Shown piece after piece: positions 42,473 to 51,047 of a DNA stretch of 64,000 bases. The notes below the pieces were generated by a model. The model made no database searches, had not been told where the DNA came from, and saw only the letters and a program-made list of their open reading frames with translations. The position numbers were made by a program, and so were the translations under genes. This DNA comes from Mycobacterium noviomagense (GTDB taxonomy: Bacteria; Actinomycetota; Actinomycetes; Mycobacteriales; Mycobacteriaceae): positions 2,046,001 through 2,110,000 of the forward strand of contig NZ_AP022583.1 in assembly GCF_010731635.1 (NCBI RefSeq), written 5' to 3'. Within the stretch, counting starts at the first letter, position 1. The number at the start of each line of letters is the position of its first letter.

Positions 42473-43848
42473 ACGGCAATGGCTTCAAAGAAAAGGGCCG
42501 CATCGTCATCGTCGGTGCCTCGCTCGCCGGGCTTCGGGCAGCCGAAGCGCTACGGGAAGAGGGTTTTCGGGGGCATCTGACCATCATCGGCGACGAGCCG
42601 GGCGAACCCTATGACCGGCCCCCACTGTCCAAACAGGTCCTCAAGGGATGGGTGGCAGCCGATCACACAAAGCTGCCGCGCCTGCGCGCGGTAGATGCCG
42701 AGTGGCGACTCGGCGTGGCCGCCACCGGGCTGGATCGAGTCAACCGGCTGGTGCGCCTGGCTGACGGCAGCGAGGTGCCGGGCGATCGGCTGCTGATCGC
42801 CACCGGTGTGCGGGCCCGACGATGGCCCAACGCGGAGGAAGCCGCACTTGAGGGCGTCTACACCCTGCGCACGAGCGGCGATGCCGCGCGACTGCAGGCC
42901 GCCTTGGCCGCTCGACCGCGGCGGGTGCTGATCATCGGCTCGGGGTTCATCGGCTCGGAGGTGGCCTCGGTGTGCCGCGAACTTGGTCTGGACGTCACCG
43001 TCACCGAGCGCGGCCCGGCCCCGCTGTCCGGAGCGCTCGGCGGGGTGATCGGCGCGATCGCTGCCCAGATGCAGCGCGAGGCCGGGGTGGATCTTCGTAC
43101 CGGTGTCGCGGTGCTGGGCTTGGAGGGCGATGCGGGCGGGCACGTACGCCGCGCGCGGCTATCCGACGGCAGCGTGCTCGACGTCGATGTGGTGGTGACA
43201 TCGTTAGGGTCGATCCGCAATGTCGAATGGCTCGACGGCTCCGGGCTAGCGGCCGGGTTCTGGGGGGTGGGTTGCGATGCGGGCTGCCGCGCGTTCGATA
43301 TCAACGGCCTGATCACCATCAATATCTTCGTCGCCGGCGACATTGCGCGTGCCCCGCATGTGCTCTACGACTACCAGTTCCTGGCGATGGAACACTGGGA
43401 CAATGCCGTGCTGGGTGCTCAGGTCGCCGCACACAACATGGTCTGCGAAGAGGTCGATCGCTGGCCACACTTGCTGATTCCCCAGTTCTGGTCGGGCCAG
43501 TTCGGTGTGAACGTGAAATCCGTTGGCGTGCCATCCTTTGGCGACGAGATCGCCTTCACCCAGGGCTCGGTGAAGCAGCGACGGTTCGCCGCCGCTTATG
43601 GTTGCCGCGGCCGCATCGTTGGCGCCGTTACCTTCAACCACGGCAAGTGGATCAACTACTACCGGGACCAGATCGCGCGGTCGGGACCGTTTCCACCGCA
43701 TCCGCCGGGTTTCGATTTCCCTGAGGACATGCGCGTCATGCCCGCCGACTTCCCGCCGCGCGGCGTGCCGACGGAGGCCCCGGACGTGGTGTTGACGGGG
43801 CACGACCCCAGCCAACGCCGCGCCGAGTTCCGCCCACGGCGGCGATGA
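42469..43848 (+). CDS. NAD(P)H-dependent ferredoxin reductase (FAD, P450 partner)
   Basis: A 459-residue FAD/NAD-linked reductase of the putidaredoxin reductase type that feeds electrons from NAD(P)H to the ferredoxin. The FAD Rossmann motif is IVIVGASLAGLRAAEAL (about 13-29), the substrate segment EPYDRPPLSKQVLKGW lies at about 45-60, the NAD motif VLIIGSGFIGSEVASVC at about 150-166, and the second FAD contact FVAGDIARAPHVL at about 288-300. At about 459 residues it is some 50 longer than typical relatives, with an extended Pro-rich C-terminus (PPHPPGFDFPEDMRVMPADF). It overlaps the ferredoxin stop (ATGA) and precedes the P450 by 13 nt. Confidence 0.92.
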   Translation: MNGNGFKEKGRIVIVGASLAGLRAAEALREEGFRGHLTIIGDEPGEPYDRPPLSKQVLKGWVAADHTKLPRLRAVDAEWRLGVAATGLDRVNRLVRLADGSEVPGDRLLIATGVRARRWPNAEEAALEGVYTLRTSGDAARLQAALAARPRRVLIIGSGFIGSEVASVCRELGLDVTVTERGPAPLSGALGGVIGAIAAQMQREAGVDLRTGVAVLGLEGDAGGHVRRARLSDGSVLDVDVVVTSLGSIRNVEWLDGSGLAAGFWGVGCDAGCRAFDINGLITINIFVAGDIARAPHVLYDYQFLAMEHWDNAVLGAQVAAHNMVCEEVDRWPHLLIPQFWSGQFGVNVKSVGVPSFGDEIAFTQGSVKQRRFAAAYGCRGRIVGAVTFNHGKWINYYRDQIARSGPFPPHPPGFDFPEDMRVMPADFPPRGVPTEAPDVVLTGHDPSQRRAEFRPRRR

Positions 43849-43861
43849 GTGAGGAATTCGA

Positions 43862-45157
43862 ATGACACCCGAAGAAGCCTTCGACGCCGCAATGCGGCAT
43901 GAAAACCGCGCCAATCCCTATCCGTTTTTCGACGAGCTGCGCAAGACGCCGGTCGCGCGAGTGACGAACGGCATCTACGCCGTAACCGGATACGAGGAGC
44001 TCATCGCGCTCGCCCACGACCCGCGGGTGAGTTCCGACCGTCGCAAAGGTCGCCCTCCCGTCACCGGCCACCGGCAGGTGGCCGAGGAGTCCGTGATGGA
44101 GTTGATGGAGGCCTACGATCACCAGCCGAGCTTTATCGCGTCAGACCCGCCCGACCACGACCGTGCGCGGCGGCAGTGTATGCGCTTTTTCGGGCCGCCG
44201 CATTCGCCGGATGTGATTCCCAGCCAGGAGCCGCTGTGCAAGCTGATCGTCAACCAGCTGCTCGACAAGGCCTCTGAAAAGGGCGGGGCCAAAACCCACA
44301 TGAATGTTGTCGACGAGTTCGCCTATCCGCTGCCGGTCAACGTGATGTGCCGGATCATCGGCGTGCCGATCGAAGACGAGCCGCAGTTTCACACCTGGAT
44401 CGCCGACGCGATAACCGGCCTCTTCGATCTCGGCCCCGAGATCGCCACCGAGGAGGGCCAGGCTCGCCGGGCCAAAGGGGAAGCGAGCAACCTTGCGTTC
44501 AAGAAATACATCATCGGCTTGGTCGAGAAAGCCGAGAAATCCCCCGGTCCGGGCATGATTTCGCAGTTTGTGCACGACGACGGACCGGATGGAAGGATGT
44601 CCCCCAGTGAGATCGTCAACAACACCATGCTGCTGTTTGCCGCAGGTCATGACTCGACGGTCAACCTGATCTCACACTGCGTGCTCACCGTGCTGCGCAA
44701 CCCCTGGGCGATCGAGTTGTTGCGCAGCCGACCGGATTTGATTCCCGCCGCCATCGAGGAAGTGCTGCGGCTGCAGTCGTCGGTGCAGTTCTTCCCGACT
44801 CGTTCGGCGCTGGCCGACATCGAAATCGCCGGCACAACGATCCCCAAGGGTTCACCCATCTATCTGATATACGCGGCAGCCAACCGAGATCCGCGACGCT
44901 TCCGCGACCCCAACACTTTCGACCCCCAACGCGTCGACAACGAGCACGTGGGCTGGGGACGCGGTATTCACGTCTGTTTCGGCGGTCCGCTGGCCCGGCT
45001 GGAAGTCAATACTGCGTTCGAGGCCTTCCTTCGCCGGGTGGAAAACCCGCGGCTCGTCGAGGATCCGCCGCCCTACCGGATCAGCCAAGTCTTCCGCGGC
45101 CCACGGCATCTACTCGTCGATTACAACCAGATCCGGCCCGACGGCGAGCAGGCGTAA
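43862..45157 (+). CDS. Cytochrome P450
   Basis: A 431-residue class I P450 monooxygenase. The haem-ligand loop is GWGRGIHVCFGGPLARLEV (Cys near residue 379), the ExxR motif is in IEEVLRLQSSVQ (about 300), and the I-helix oxygen-activation motif is LLFAAGHDSTVNLI (about 257-270), with Asp-Ser where Asp/Glu-Thr is usual. It is encoded directly after its own ferredoxin and reductase, a self-sufficient electron chain. The arrangement resembles that of CYP147 in other mycobacteria, but I cannot assign the subfamily. The substrate is unknown; fatty acids or lipids are plausible. Confidence 0.93.
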   Translation: MTPEEAFDAAMRHENRANPYPFFDELRKTPVARVTNGIYAVTGYEELIALAHDPRVSSDRRKGRPPVTGHRQVAEESVMELMEAYDHQPSFIASDPPDHDRARRQCMRFFGPPHSPDVIPSQEPLCKLIVNQLLDKASEKGGAKTHMNVVDEFAYPLPVNVMCRIIGVPIEDEPQFHTWIADAITGLFDLGPEIATEEGQARRAKGEASNLAFKKYIIGLVEKAEKSPGPGMISQFVHDDGPDGRMSPSEIVNNTMLLFAAGHDSTVNLISHCVLTVLRNPWAIELLRSRPDLIPAAIEEVLRLQSSVQFFPTRSALADIEIAGTTIPKGSPIYLIYAAANRDPRRFRDPNTFDPQRVDNEHVGWGRGIHVCFGGPLARLEVNTAFEAFLRRVENPRLVEDPPPYRISQVFRGPRHLLVDYNQIRPDGEQA

Positions 45158-45181
45158 AAGCCGGACAGTTCGTCCGCTAAG

Positions 45182-46438
45182 GTGAGCCCGTGCCGACTGC
45201 GGGAGATCCCCAGCGCGCGGTCGAGGATGTGCCACAAGCACAATGGGAGCGTGGACTCGGCCGCGGCTGACTGGGCCGCTAGCGGGCTGGCCCACTTGAC
45301 CGGGCCCGCCGACGGGCCGCCGGACTTCTCGCGCGCCGGCGTGCTGGCCGAGGCGCGGCGGCTGACCGCCGACATCGGCCAACTGCTCGGCGTCGAAACC
45401 GACGCCGCCACAATCTTGGCCGGCCGGGCCGCGCTGCTCGGCCTGACGCGGCAGGGCCGCGTCTCCGCCGGTCGCGCGACGCGGCTGCTGGCCACCGCTG
45501 ACGGGTGGTGCGCGATAGCGCTGCCGCGCGCCGACGACGTTGCCGCACTGCCGGCGCTGCTGGAAGCCGACACCATTCCGGCGGACCCGTGGCCGGCGCT
45601 AACGGACTGGGCGGCAACGCATTCCAGCGAAGCGGTTGTCGCCCGCGCGCAGCTGCTCGACATCGCCGCCGCGGCGCTGGGCGAGACGGCGGCGGCGCCA
45701 CCCGTCGTACGACGCGCCGGCACCGCGACCGAGACGCGGGAGGCCGACGGGCTGCTGGTGGCCGACCTGTCGCCGCTGTGGGCGGGCCCGTTGTGTGCTC
45801 AGCTGCTCGCCCGGGCAGGCGCAGTCGTGGTCAAGGTGGAAAGCCCGGCCCGCCCCGACGGCACGCGCCGCGGGGAGCCGGCGTTTTTCGATTGGATGAA
45901 CTTCGGAAAGCTCTCCTACGCAGTCGATTTCGACAACGACGTCGACGAGCTGCGGCGGCTGCTGTCAGCCGCCGATGTCGTCATCGAAGCCTCGCGCCCA
46001 GCTGGGCTGCAGCGGCGCCGCTTGAGCGCCGACGACGTGCCGGCCCGACCGGGGCGGGTGTGGCTGCGCATCAACGGTTACCGCGATCAGCCCGACCGCG
46101 CAGCGTTCGGTGACGACGCCGCGGTGGCAGGCGGGCTCGTCGGCTCCGACAGCGACGGACCTGTGTTCTGCGGCGACGCCATCGCCGACCCGCTCAGCGG
46201 CCTGGAAGCCGCGCGCGCAGTCGCGCAGTCGCTGCACCGCGGCGGCGGTGAGGTGATCGAGGTGTCGATGGCGGCGGTCGCCGCCAGGTATGCCGGGCTG
46301 CCGCGCGAATCGTCGATCTCGGATTCACCTGTCGCGGCGCCGCAGCCGCCGCCACCGAGCCCGTCGGCGCCGCCGCTGGGCGCCGACAACGCCGCAGTGC
46401 GGCACATCGTCGCCGAACGGCTCTGCACCCCATGCTGA
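45182..46438 (+). CDS. Family III CoA-transferase-like protein with apparently permuted halves
   Basis: About 418 residues. The conserved CaiB/BaiF N-terminal strand-helix (VADLSPLWAGPLCAQLLARA, then VVVKVESP) appears only at about residue 195. The segment GRVWLRINGYRDQPDRAAF lies at about 286, and FCGDAIADPLSGLEAARAVA at about 332; the Asp in IADPLSG matches the catalytic Asp of the family. The first 190 residues (ATADGWCAIALPRADDVAAL, then WPALTDWAATHSSEAVVARA) look like the usual C-terminal part, so the order seems circularly permuted. The start is uncertain (GTG 45182 or 45251, ATG 45227). Its stop overlaps the amidohydrolase ATG. The C-terminal tail is Pro-rich. Confidence 0.7.
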   Translation: MSPCRLREIPSARSRMCHKHNGSVDSAAADWAASGLAHLTGPADGPPDFSRAGVLAEARRLTADIGQLLGVETDAATILAGRAALLGLTRQGRVSAGRATRLLATADGWCAIALPRADDVAALPALLEADTIPADPWPALTDWAATHSSEAVVARAQLLDIAAAALGETAAAPPVVRRAGTATETREADGLLVADLSPLWAGPLCAQLLARAGAVVVKVESPARPDGTRRGEPAFFDWMNFGKLSYAVDFDNDVDELRRLLSAADVVIEASRPAGLQRRRLSADDVPARPGRVWLRINGYRDQPDRAAFGDDAAVAGGLVGSDSDGPVFCGDAIADPLSGLEAARAVAQSLHRGGGEVIEVSMAAVAARYAGLPRESSISDSPVAAPQPPPPSPSAPPLGADNAAVRHIVAERLCTPC

Positions 46439-47736
46439 TCCAGCGCGCCACCACGCTGGACGGCACGGCGGTCGACGTCCGGGTAGGGACGCAGATCGAG
46501 GAGGTCGACGTCCACCTAACGCCACGGCACGGCGAGGCGGTGTTCGACGCCGCCGGCGGGACCGTGCTGCCCGGGCTGCACGACCACCACGTGCATCTGT
46601 ATTCGGCTGCGGCCGCGGAGGATTCGGTGCGGGTCGGGCCGCCGCAGGTGCGCAACCGCGAGGAGCTGACCCTCGCGTTGGCCACCGCCGAAGTCGGCGG
46701 CGACGGCTGGATCCGCGCCGTCGGTTACCACGATTCGGTCGCCGGCCCGCTGGATCGCGCAGTGCTCGACGCCATCTCTCCGCCGGTGCCGGTGCGCGTC
46801 CAGCACCGCAGTGGGGTGCTGTGGATCCTTAACTCGCCGGCCCTGGACAGGGTCGGGTTGTCCGATCACCCCGACGGCAGGTTGCGCAGTTCGGACCCCG
46901 ATTGGTCAGACGCGCTGGGGCGCCGCGAAACCAACCTGGCCCCGGTCAGCCGCAGACTGGCTCGCTACGGCGTCACCGGCGTCACCGACGCCACACCGGA
47001 TCTCGGGGTCGGCGACATCGTGACACTGACCGAACTGCACCGGCGCGGGACATTGCTGCAACACGTGCGCTGTCTGTCGCCGGGCAAGCGCATCCTGCAT
47101 GACGACAGCCTGGACCTCGACGCGCTGGCGGGCTGGATCGCCGAGCGCCACCGTGCCGGCGGCTCGGTCGCCATCCATTGTGTGACCGCCGCGCAGCTGG
47201 TAGTGGCCATCGCGGCGCTGCGCCAGGCCGGCGCACGCCCGGGCGACCGGATCGAGCATGCCGCCGTGGCGCCGCCCGACTCGCTTGCCGACCTTGCCGA
47301 GCTCCGCGTCATCGTGGTCACCCAACCCAACTTCGTCGCCGAACGCGGCGATCAGTACCTCGCCGAAGTCCCGGTTGGTGAGCATGACCAGCTGTGGCGG
47401 GTGGCATCGCTGGTCAACGCCGGCGTTCCGGTCGCACTGTCCACCGATATGCCGTTCGGCGGCGACGATCCGTGGGCGGCGATGCGCGCAGCAGTGCGCC
47501 GCGCCACGCCCAGCGGCGCTGTCCTCAATCAGAGCGAATGCATCACGGCGCGAACGGCTTTGTCGATGTTCTTCGGTCGGGCCGGCGAGCCCGACCGACC
47601 ACGTGCCGTCGAACCGGGACAGCCCGGGGATCTGTGCATTCTGAGCGTGCCGGCGCACACGGCGCTGGGCGAACTCGATGCCGAGATGGTCGCCGCGACC
47701 ATCGTCAGCGGGGAGGTGGTGCATCCTTCGGGGTGA
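46432..47736 (+). CDS. Metal-dependent amidohydrolase (YtcJ-like)
   Basis: A 434-residue amidohydrolase-superfamily enzyme. The metal-binding HxH is in GLHDHHVHLYSAAAAEDS (about 44-61), further ligands are in VAIHCVTAAQ (about 245) and GDRIEHAAV (about 270), and the last Asp is in VALSTDMPFGGDDPWAAM (about 337-354). The layout is closest to the COG1574/YtcJ exo-amidase-like group, whose substrates are mostly unknown. It overlaps the CoA-transferase-like gene by 7 bp, so the two are co-translated, and overlaps lipW tail-to-tail by 32 bp. The combination with the P450 module suggests breakdown of an amide or cyclic compound. Confidence 0.85.
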   Translation: MLIQRATTLDGTAVDVRVGTQIEEVDVHLTPRHGEAVFDAAGGTVLPGLHDHHVHLYSAAAAEDSVRVGPPQVRNREELTLALATAEVGGDGWIRAVGYHDSVAGPLDRAVLDAISPPVPVRVQHRSGVLWILNSPALDRVGLSDHPDGRLRSSDPDWSDALGRRETNLAPVSRRLARYGVTGVTDATPDLGVGDIVTLTELHRRGTLLQHVRCLSPGKRILHDDSLDLDALAGWIAERHRAGGSVAIHCVTAAQLVVAIAALRQAGARPGDRIEHAAVAPPDSLADLAELRVIVVTQPNFVAERGDQYLAEVPVGEHDQLWRVASLVNAGVPVALSTDMPFGGDDPWAAMRAAVRRATPSGAVLNQSECITARTALSMFFGRAGEPDRPRAVEPGQPGDLCILSVPAHTALGELDAEMVAATIVSGEVVHPSG

Positions 47737-48616
47737 GAAGCGCTGCCCGCAAACTGGCGCACTGGCTAGCGAAAAACGCCTGCGACACTGAAGCTTTGCG
47801 TGCCACACGATCGAAACCGTGGAACGCGCCCGGAATGACCTCGACCGAGCACGGTACCCCGGCCCGGTTGAGCCGCTCGGCGTAGGCGAGATCTTCGTCG
47901 TAGAAGAGGTCGTGTGTTCCGACGCCGATCCACGCGGGCGGCAGCCCGCTCAGGTCGTCGCGACGGGCGGGCACCGCCACCTGCGGATCGGCGTCAGCGA
48001 GATATGCACTCCAGCCGAACCGATTGCAAGCGGGGTCCCATAGCCGGTAATTCGGGTTTGTCGGGTTTGCCGCGCTGCGGTCGTCGAGCATCGGGTAGGC
48101 CAGCAGCTGTAGAACCGGAGCGACCTCGCCGCGGTCCCGGGCCAAGAACGCCAGCGCCGCGGCCATACCACCACCGGCGCTGGCGCCGCCAATCGCCACT
48201 CGCGTTGGGTCCACCGCAGGAAGCTCCGCCACCCAGGTCAACGCCGAATAGCAGTCCTCCAGCCCTGCCGGATAGGGGAATTCGGGTGCCAGCCGGTATT
48301 CCACCGACGCGACCGTAATAGCGAGCGTGTCGGCCACCCGGCGACACCAGGCGTCGTCCATCCGAGCGCGGCCCAGCACGTACCCACCGCCGTGGATCCA
48401 TAGCAGCGCGGGGGCGGGCTCGATAACCCCGGCGGGCCGGAACAGCCGGACACCGGCACCGGAGCCCAAGGTCAGCACCTCCACATCGCTCGGCCCGCGA
48501 ATCCCCATCACAAAGTGAAGTGCACGCATCAGCCCCAGCGTGCGGCCGAGCCCTAGGCCTCGCGGCAGGACGCGGGCGATAGTGCGAAGGTCAGGGTGAA
48601 AGTCTGTGCCGGACAT
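47705..48616 (-). CDS. lipW: Alpha/beta-hydrolase esterase LipW (HSL family)
   Basis: A 303-residue carboxylesterase/lipase, against 302 in Rv0217c. The hormone-sensitive-lipase oxyanion motif LLWIHGGGYVLG lies at about 70-81, the nucleophile elbow IGGASAGGGMAAAL at about 141-154 (Ser about 145), and the Asp and His of the triad in GVGTHDLFYDEDLAYA (about 243) and GAFHGFD (about 273). No signal peptide is seen. It is convergent with the amidohydrolase gene, with a 32-bp overlap of coding ends. A 14-bp palindrome lies about 41-54 nt upstream of its start. Confidence 0.92.
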   Translation of the reverse strand: MSGTDFHPDLRTIARVLPRGLGLGRTLGLMRALHFVMGIRGPSDVEVLTLGSGAGVRLFRPAGVIEPAPALLWIHGGGYVLGRARMDDAWCRRVADTLAITVASVEYRLAPEFPYPAGLEDCYSALTWVAELPAVDPTRVAIGGASAGGGMAAALAFLARDRGEVAPVLQLLAYPMLDDRSAANPTNPNYRLWDPACNRFGWSAYLADADPQVAVPARRDDLSGLPPAWIGVGTHDLFYDEDLAYAERLNRAGVPCSVEVIPGAFHGFDRVARKASVSQAFFASQCASLRAALLTPKDAPPPR

Positions 48617-48656
48617 CGGTTCAGTATCGCGTGTCTTGGTCGCGCCGCAGGACCGA

Positions 48657-48670
48657 TACCGAAATCGGTA
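48657..48670. promoter_or_regulatory. 14-bp palindrome between lipW and the amidoligase operon
   Basis: TACCGAAATCGGTA is an inverted repeat with a 2-nt centre. It lies upstream of lipW and downstream of the SnoaL-like gene, both on the minus strand. The tiny loop argues for an operator rather than a terminator. Confidence 0.4.
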
Positions 48671-48678
48671 CCGGGCAA

Positions 48679-49125
48679 TCAGACCGGAGCTTGGCCGAGC
48701 AGCTCAGCACGACCGATCTGGGTCACCAGACTTGCCGAATCGAAATAGATTCGCTCGTTGACGATGCGGTCAGCGTCGAAGAAAAACACCGCAACGACCG
48801 GTACCCGAAACGCCTTGCCCGTCGGCGGAAGGCCGTAGAATTCGCCGAGATTGGTGCCCAGTAGGTCGAATTCGACGATCACCGCGTCATCGGCGATGTG
48901 GTAACGGACGTTGTCGTGGCGCTGATCGGGAAACGCCGCCCGGGTGGTTCGGTAGTAACCCATGACCTCGTCGTCGCCGTCGAAAACCTGGCCCGTCGCC
49001 ATGATCTCGTAGTGCGGGTGCCCATTGAACGTGGCTAGCGTGCGGTCGAAGTCCTGGGTTACTTCGGTGTCCAGGTGCTCGCGGATGACTTCCAGCCGGC
49101 GCCGCCGCAGATCATTACTGAGCAT
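48679..49125 (-). CDS. SnoaL-like protein, last gene of the amidoligase operon
   Basis: A 148-residue NTF2/SnoaL-fold protein of the ester-cyclase-like type: RTLATFNGHPHYEIMATGQV (about 28-47), GYYRTTRAAFPDQRHDNVRY (about 56-75) and a C-terminal VVAVFFFDADRIVNERIYFD (about 108-127). SnoaL-like proteins act in polyketide aldol cyclisation, hydration or as isomerases, but many are uncharacterised. It overlaps the S9 peptidase stop by 11 bp, so it is co-translated with it. In this context it may act on the peptide product or be a binding protein. No membrane segment is present. Confidence 0.85.
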   Translation of the reverse strand: MLSNDLRRRRLEVIREHLDTEVTQDFDRTLATFNGHPHYEIMATGQVFDGDDEVMGYYRTTRAAFPDQRHDNVRYHIADDAVIVEFDLLGTNLGEFYGLPPTGKAFRVPVVAVFFFDADRIVNERIYFDSASLVTQIGRAELLGQAPV

Positions 49126-51046
49126 CGGTTACTCCTATTCGGTGAATGCCGGCACCTGGTGCCCCAGGAGTTGTCTGGGCGCTCGCGAATGCGGTGGCGA
49201 GCCACTCGCCAAGGACGGTGGCCAGTGTCTCGCGGTTTTCCCGTTTAGCGATGTCATGACCGTCGTCTTCGAATAGCAGGAAGCGCACATCTCGGCCCCG
49301 CTCACGCAGCGCCTCGACGATCTGCTCGGATTCGCTCGGCGGCACATTGGTGTCGTTGGCGCCGTGCACGACCAGCAGCGGCGCCGTCAACGCGTCGACG
49401 CGGCGCAGCGGCGACAGTTGCTCGAACAATGCGCGGTCGTGGACTGGGTGGCCGTACTCAGAAAATGCAGCCTCGGCGATCCACGGTTCGGTATTGCGGT
49501 AGAACGTGGACAGGTCGCTCATCCCGCAGATGCTGACCCCGGCGGCGAAAAGCTCCGGATGAAACGTGAGCGCAGCCAGCGTCAGAAAACCGCCGTACGA
49601 CCGGCCAGCACATGCGATCCGGTTCTCCTCGGCGAAGCCCCCCTCAATCAAAAACCGGACACAGTCGGCAACGTCATCGATCGCGGCGAAGCGTTTCTCC
49701 TTGTCGTCGGCGTGCAGAAACGACCTCCCGAATCCCCCAGAGCCCCGGACATTCGGAGTAAACACCGTGACGCCCGCATTGAGCAGGTCCGGGAAAAACT
49801 CGTCATAGCCAGGCCTGGCCTGTCCCTCCGGGCCGCCATGTAGATACACCAGCGCCCCGGCGTGCGCCACCCAGGCCGGCGGCCGGTACAGCCAACCGGT
49901 AAACGTCAGACCGTCGCGCGCGGTGATCGTCTCCAGCGTGGGCCCAGTGCTGTGTCCGGCCACCACCGGTCCGCGGCTGGGTTCGCGCTCGATGCGCACC
50001 CATTCGCGAGATCGCGGATCCACCAGTTCCACTGTCCGCGGCATCGACGGGCCCTCGACGGTGAGCGCGACCATCGAGCCCGTGGCGCTGATGGACAGTT
50101 CGCTTGCCACCGGTCCCGGCAGCGGAATCGGTTCCTGCAGCGTGTAGTCGAGGAACGACATCATCTGTAGTTCACTGACGCCGTGGAGGTTCCACAACAG
50201 TGCAACTGTGCTGAGGTCGTCGCTGACGATGAACTCGTCAAGCTCGCAGTCAGGGCGTTCGGCCACCACGTGATAGACGACGCCGTCCTCGGTGGCGGTG
50301 GCCTCCAAGAGGCGGGCACGGTCGCAGCCGTTGTCGCTGCGGACCAGACAACGCACATAACCCTGCGGACTGTTGATGTCGTAGAACTTGTGTGGGTAGA
50401 AGCGTCTGGTCTGCTCACCCGTCGGGCCACAACGTATCCGGCGTGGATGATGGTCGTCGAGGATGATGCCTGCTTCGGTATTAGATCCAGGATCCGATGG
50501 CAGCAGCGCTGTTTCAGTCAGCCCGTGCAGCAAGATCAGCTCGTGGTAGCCGCGGGGGCCGACCCGCACCAGCGACGCGCCGGCCCATGCGTCGACCAGG
50601 TGGCCACCCGAACGTTTGTCAAGCACAATACAATTGCCGTCAGACGGGTCGATCAGGCAGGACGAGCCGATACCGTTTTCTTCGGTCAGGATCGCCGCTA
50701 CCCGGGCGCCGTCCCAACCGACCAACTCGGCGGTACCATTCTCCTCCCGGTCGATTCGCCAAGCCGACGGATCGTCGGGATCGGTCGTAACCATCCAGAT
50801 CTGGGTGCAGGTGCCGCCACCGGGCGCCACCTCGCAGGCCAGCCAGCGGTCGTTGGGGGAGTGGATCACCCGAGTGACCGGACCGTCGACCGGCAGCACG
50901 ACATCACGTGAAGAGCTGGCTCGCCAGCCGCGCAAAAAGCGCTGTACCGCTCGTGGATAGCCGACGTCGTCGACGATGTGCGCGAAGACCCTCGCGTCAG
51001 GGGACAGTGACGCGCCGTAGTTCGCGCGTACGTGCCGTGTGACCAC
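49115..51046 (-). CDS. S9-family (prolyl oligopeptidase-like) serine peptidase
   Basis: A 643-residue two-domain peptidase: an N-terminal beta-propeller-like region (about 1-380) and a C-terminal alpha/beta hydrolase (about 390-640). The catalytic Ser is in ACAGRSYGGFLTLAALT (about residue 490), the Asp in LLVVHGANDTNVPP (about 575) and the His in FEDDGHDIAKREN (about 610). YLHGGPEGQARPGYDEFFP (about 430) is a typical oxyanion segment. The GTG at 51046 lies one base after the amidotransferase stop (TGA-C-GTG). An upstream frame exists but overlaps that gene. It probably cleaves or recycles the small peptide made by the operon. No signal peptide was seen. Confidence 0.88.
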   Translation of the reverse strand: MVTRHVRANYGASLSPDARVFAHIVDDVGYPRAVQRFLRGWRASSSRDVVLPVDGPVTRVIHSPNDRWLACEVAPGGGTCTQIWMVTTDPDDPSAWRIDREENGTAELVGWDGARVAAILTEENGIGSSCLIDPSDGNCIVLDKRSGGHLVDAWAGASLVRVGPRGYHELILLHGLTETALLPSDPGSNTEAGIILDDHHPRRIRCGPTGEQTRRFYPHKFYDINSPQGYVRCLVRSDNGCDRARLLEATATEDGVVYHVVAERPDCELDEFIVSDDLSTVALLWNLHGVSELQMMSFLDYTLQEPIPLPGPVASELSISATGSMVALTVEGPSMPRTVELVDPRSREWVRIEREPSRGPVVAGHSTGPTLETITARDGLTFTGWLYRPPAWVAHAGALVYLHGGPEGQARPGYDEFFPDLLNAGVTVFTPNVRGSGGFGRSFLHADDKEKRFAAIDDVADCVRFLIEGGFAEENRIACAGRSYGGFLTLAALTFHPELFAAGVSICGMSDLSTFYRNTEPWIAEAAFSEYGHPVHDRALFEQLSPLRRVDALTAPLLVVHGANDTNVPPSESEQIVEALRERGRDVRFLLFEDDGHDIAKRENRETLATVLGEWLATAFASAQTTPGAPGAGIHRIGVTDAQ

Positions 51047-51047
51047 G

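Noticed and set aside
48657-48670. A possible terminator for the SnoaL-like gene.
   Set aside because: The 2-nt centre is too small for a stable hairpin loop, so it is listed as a possible operator instead.
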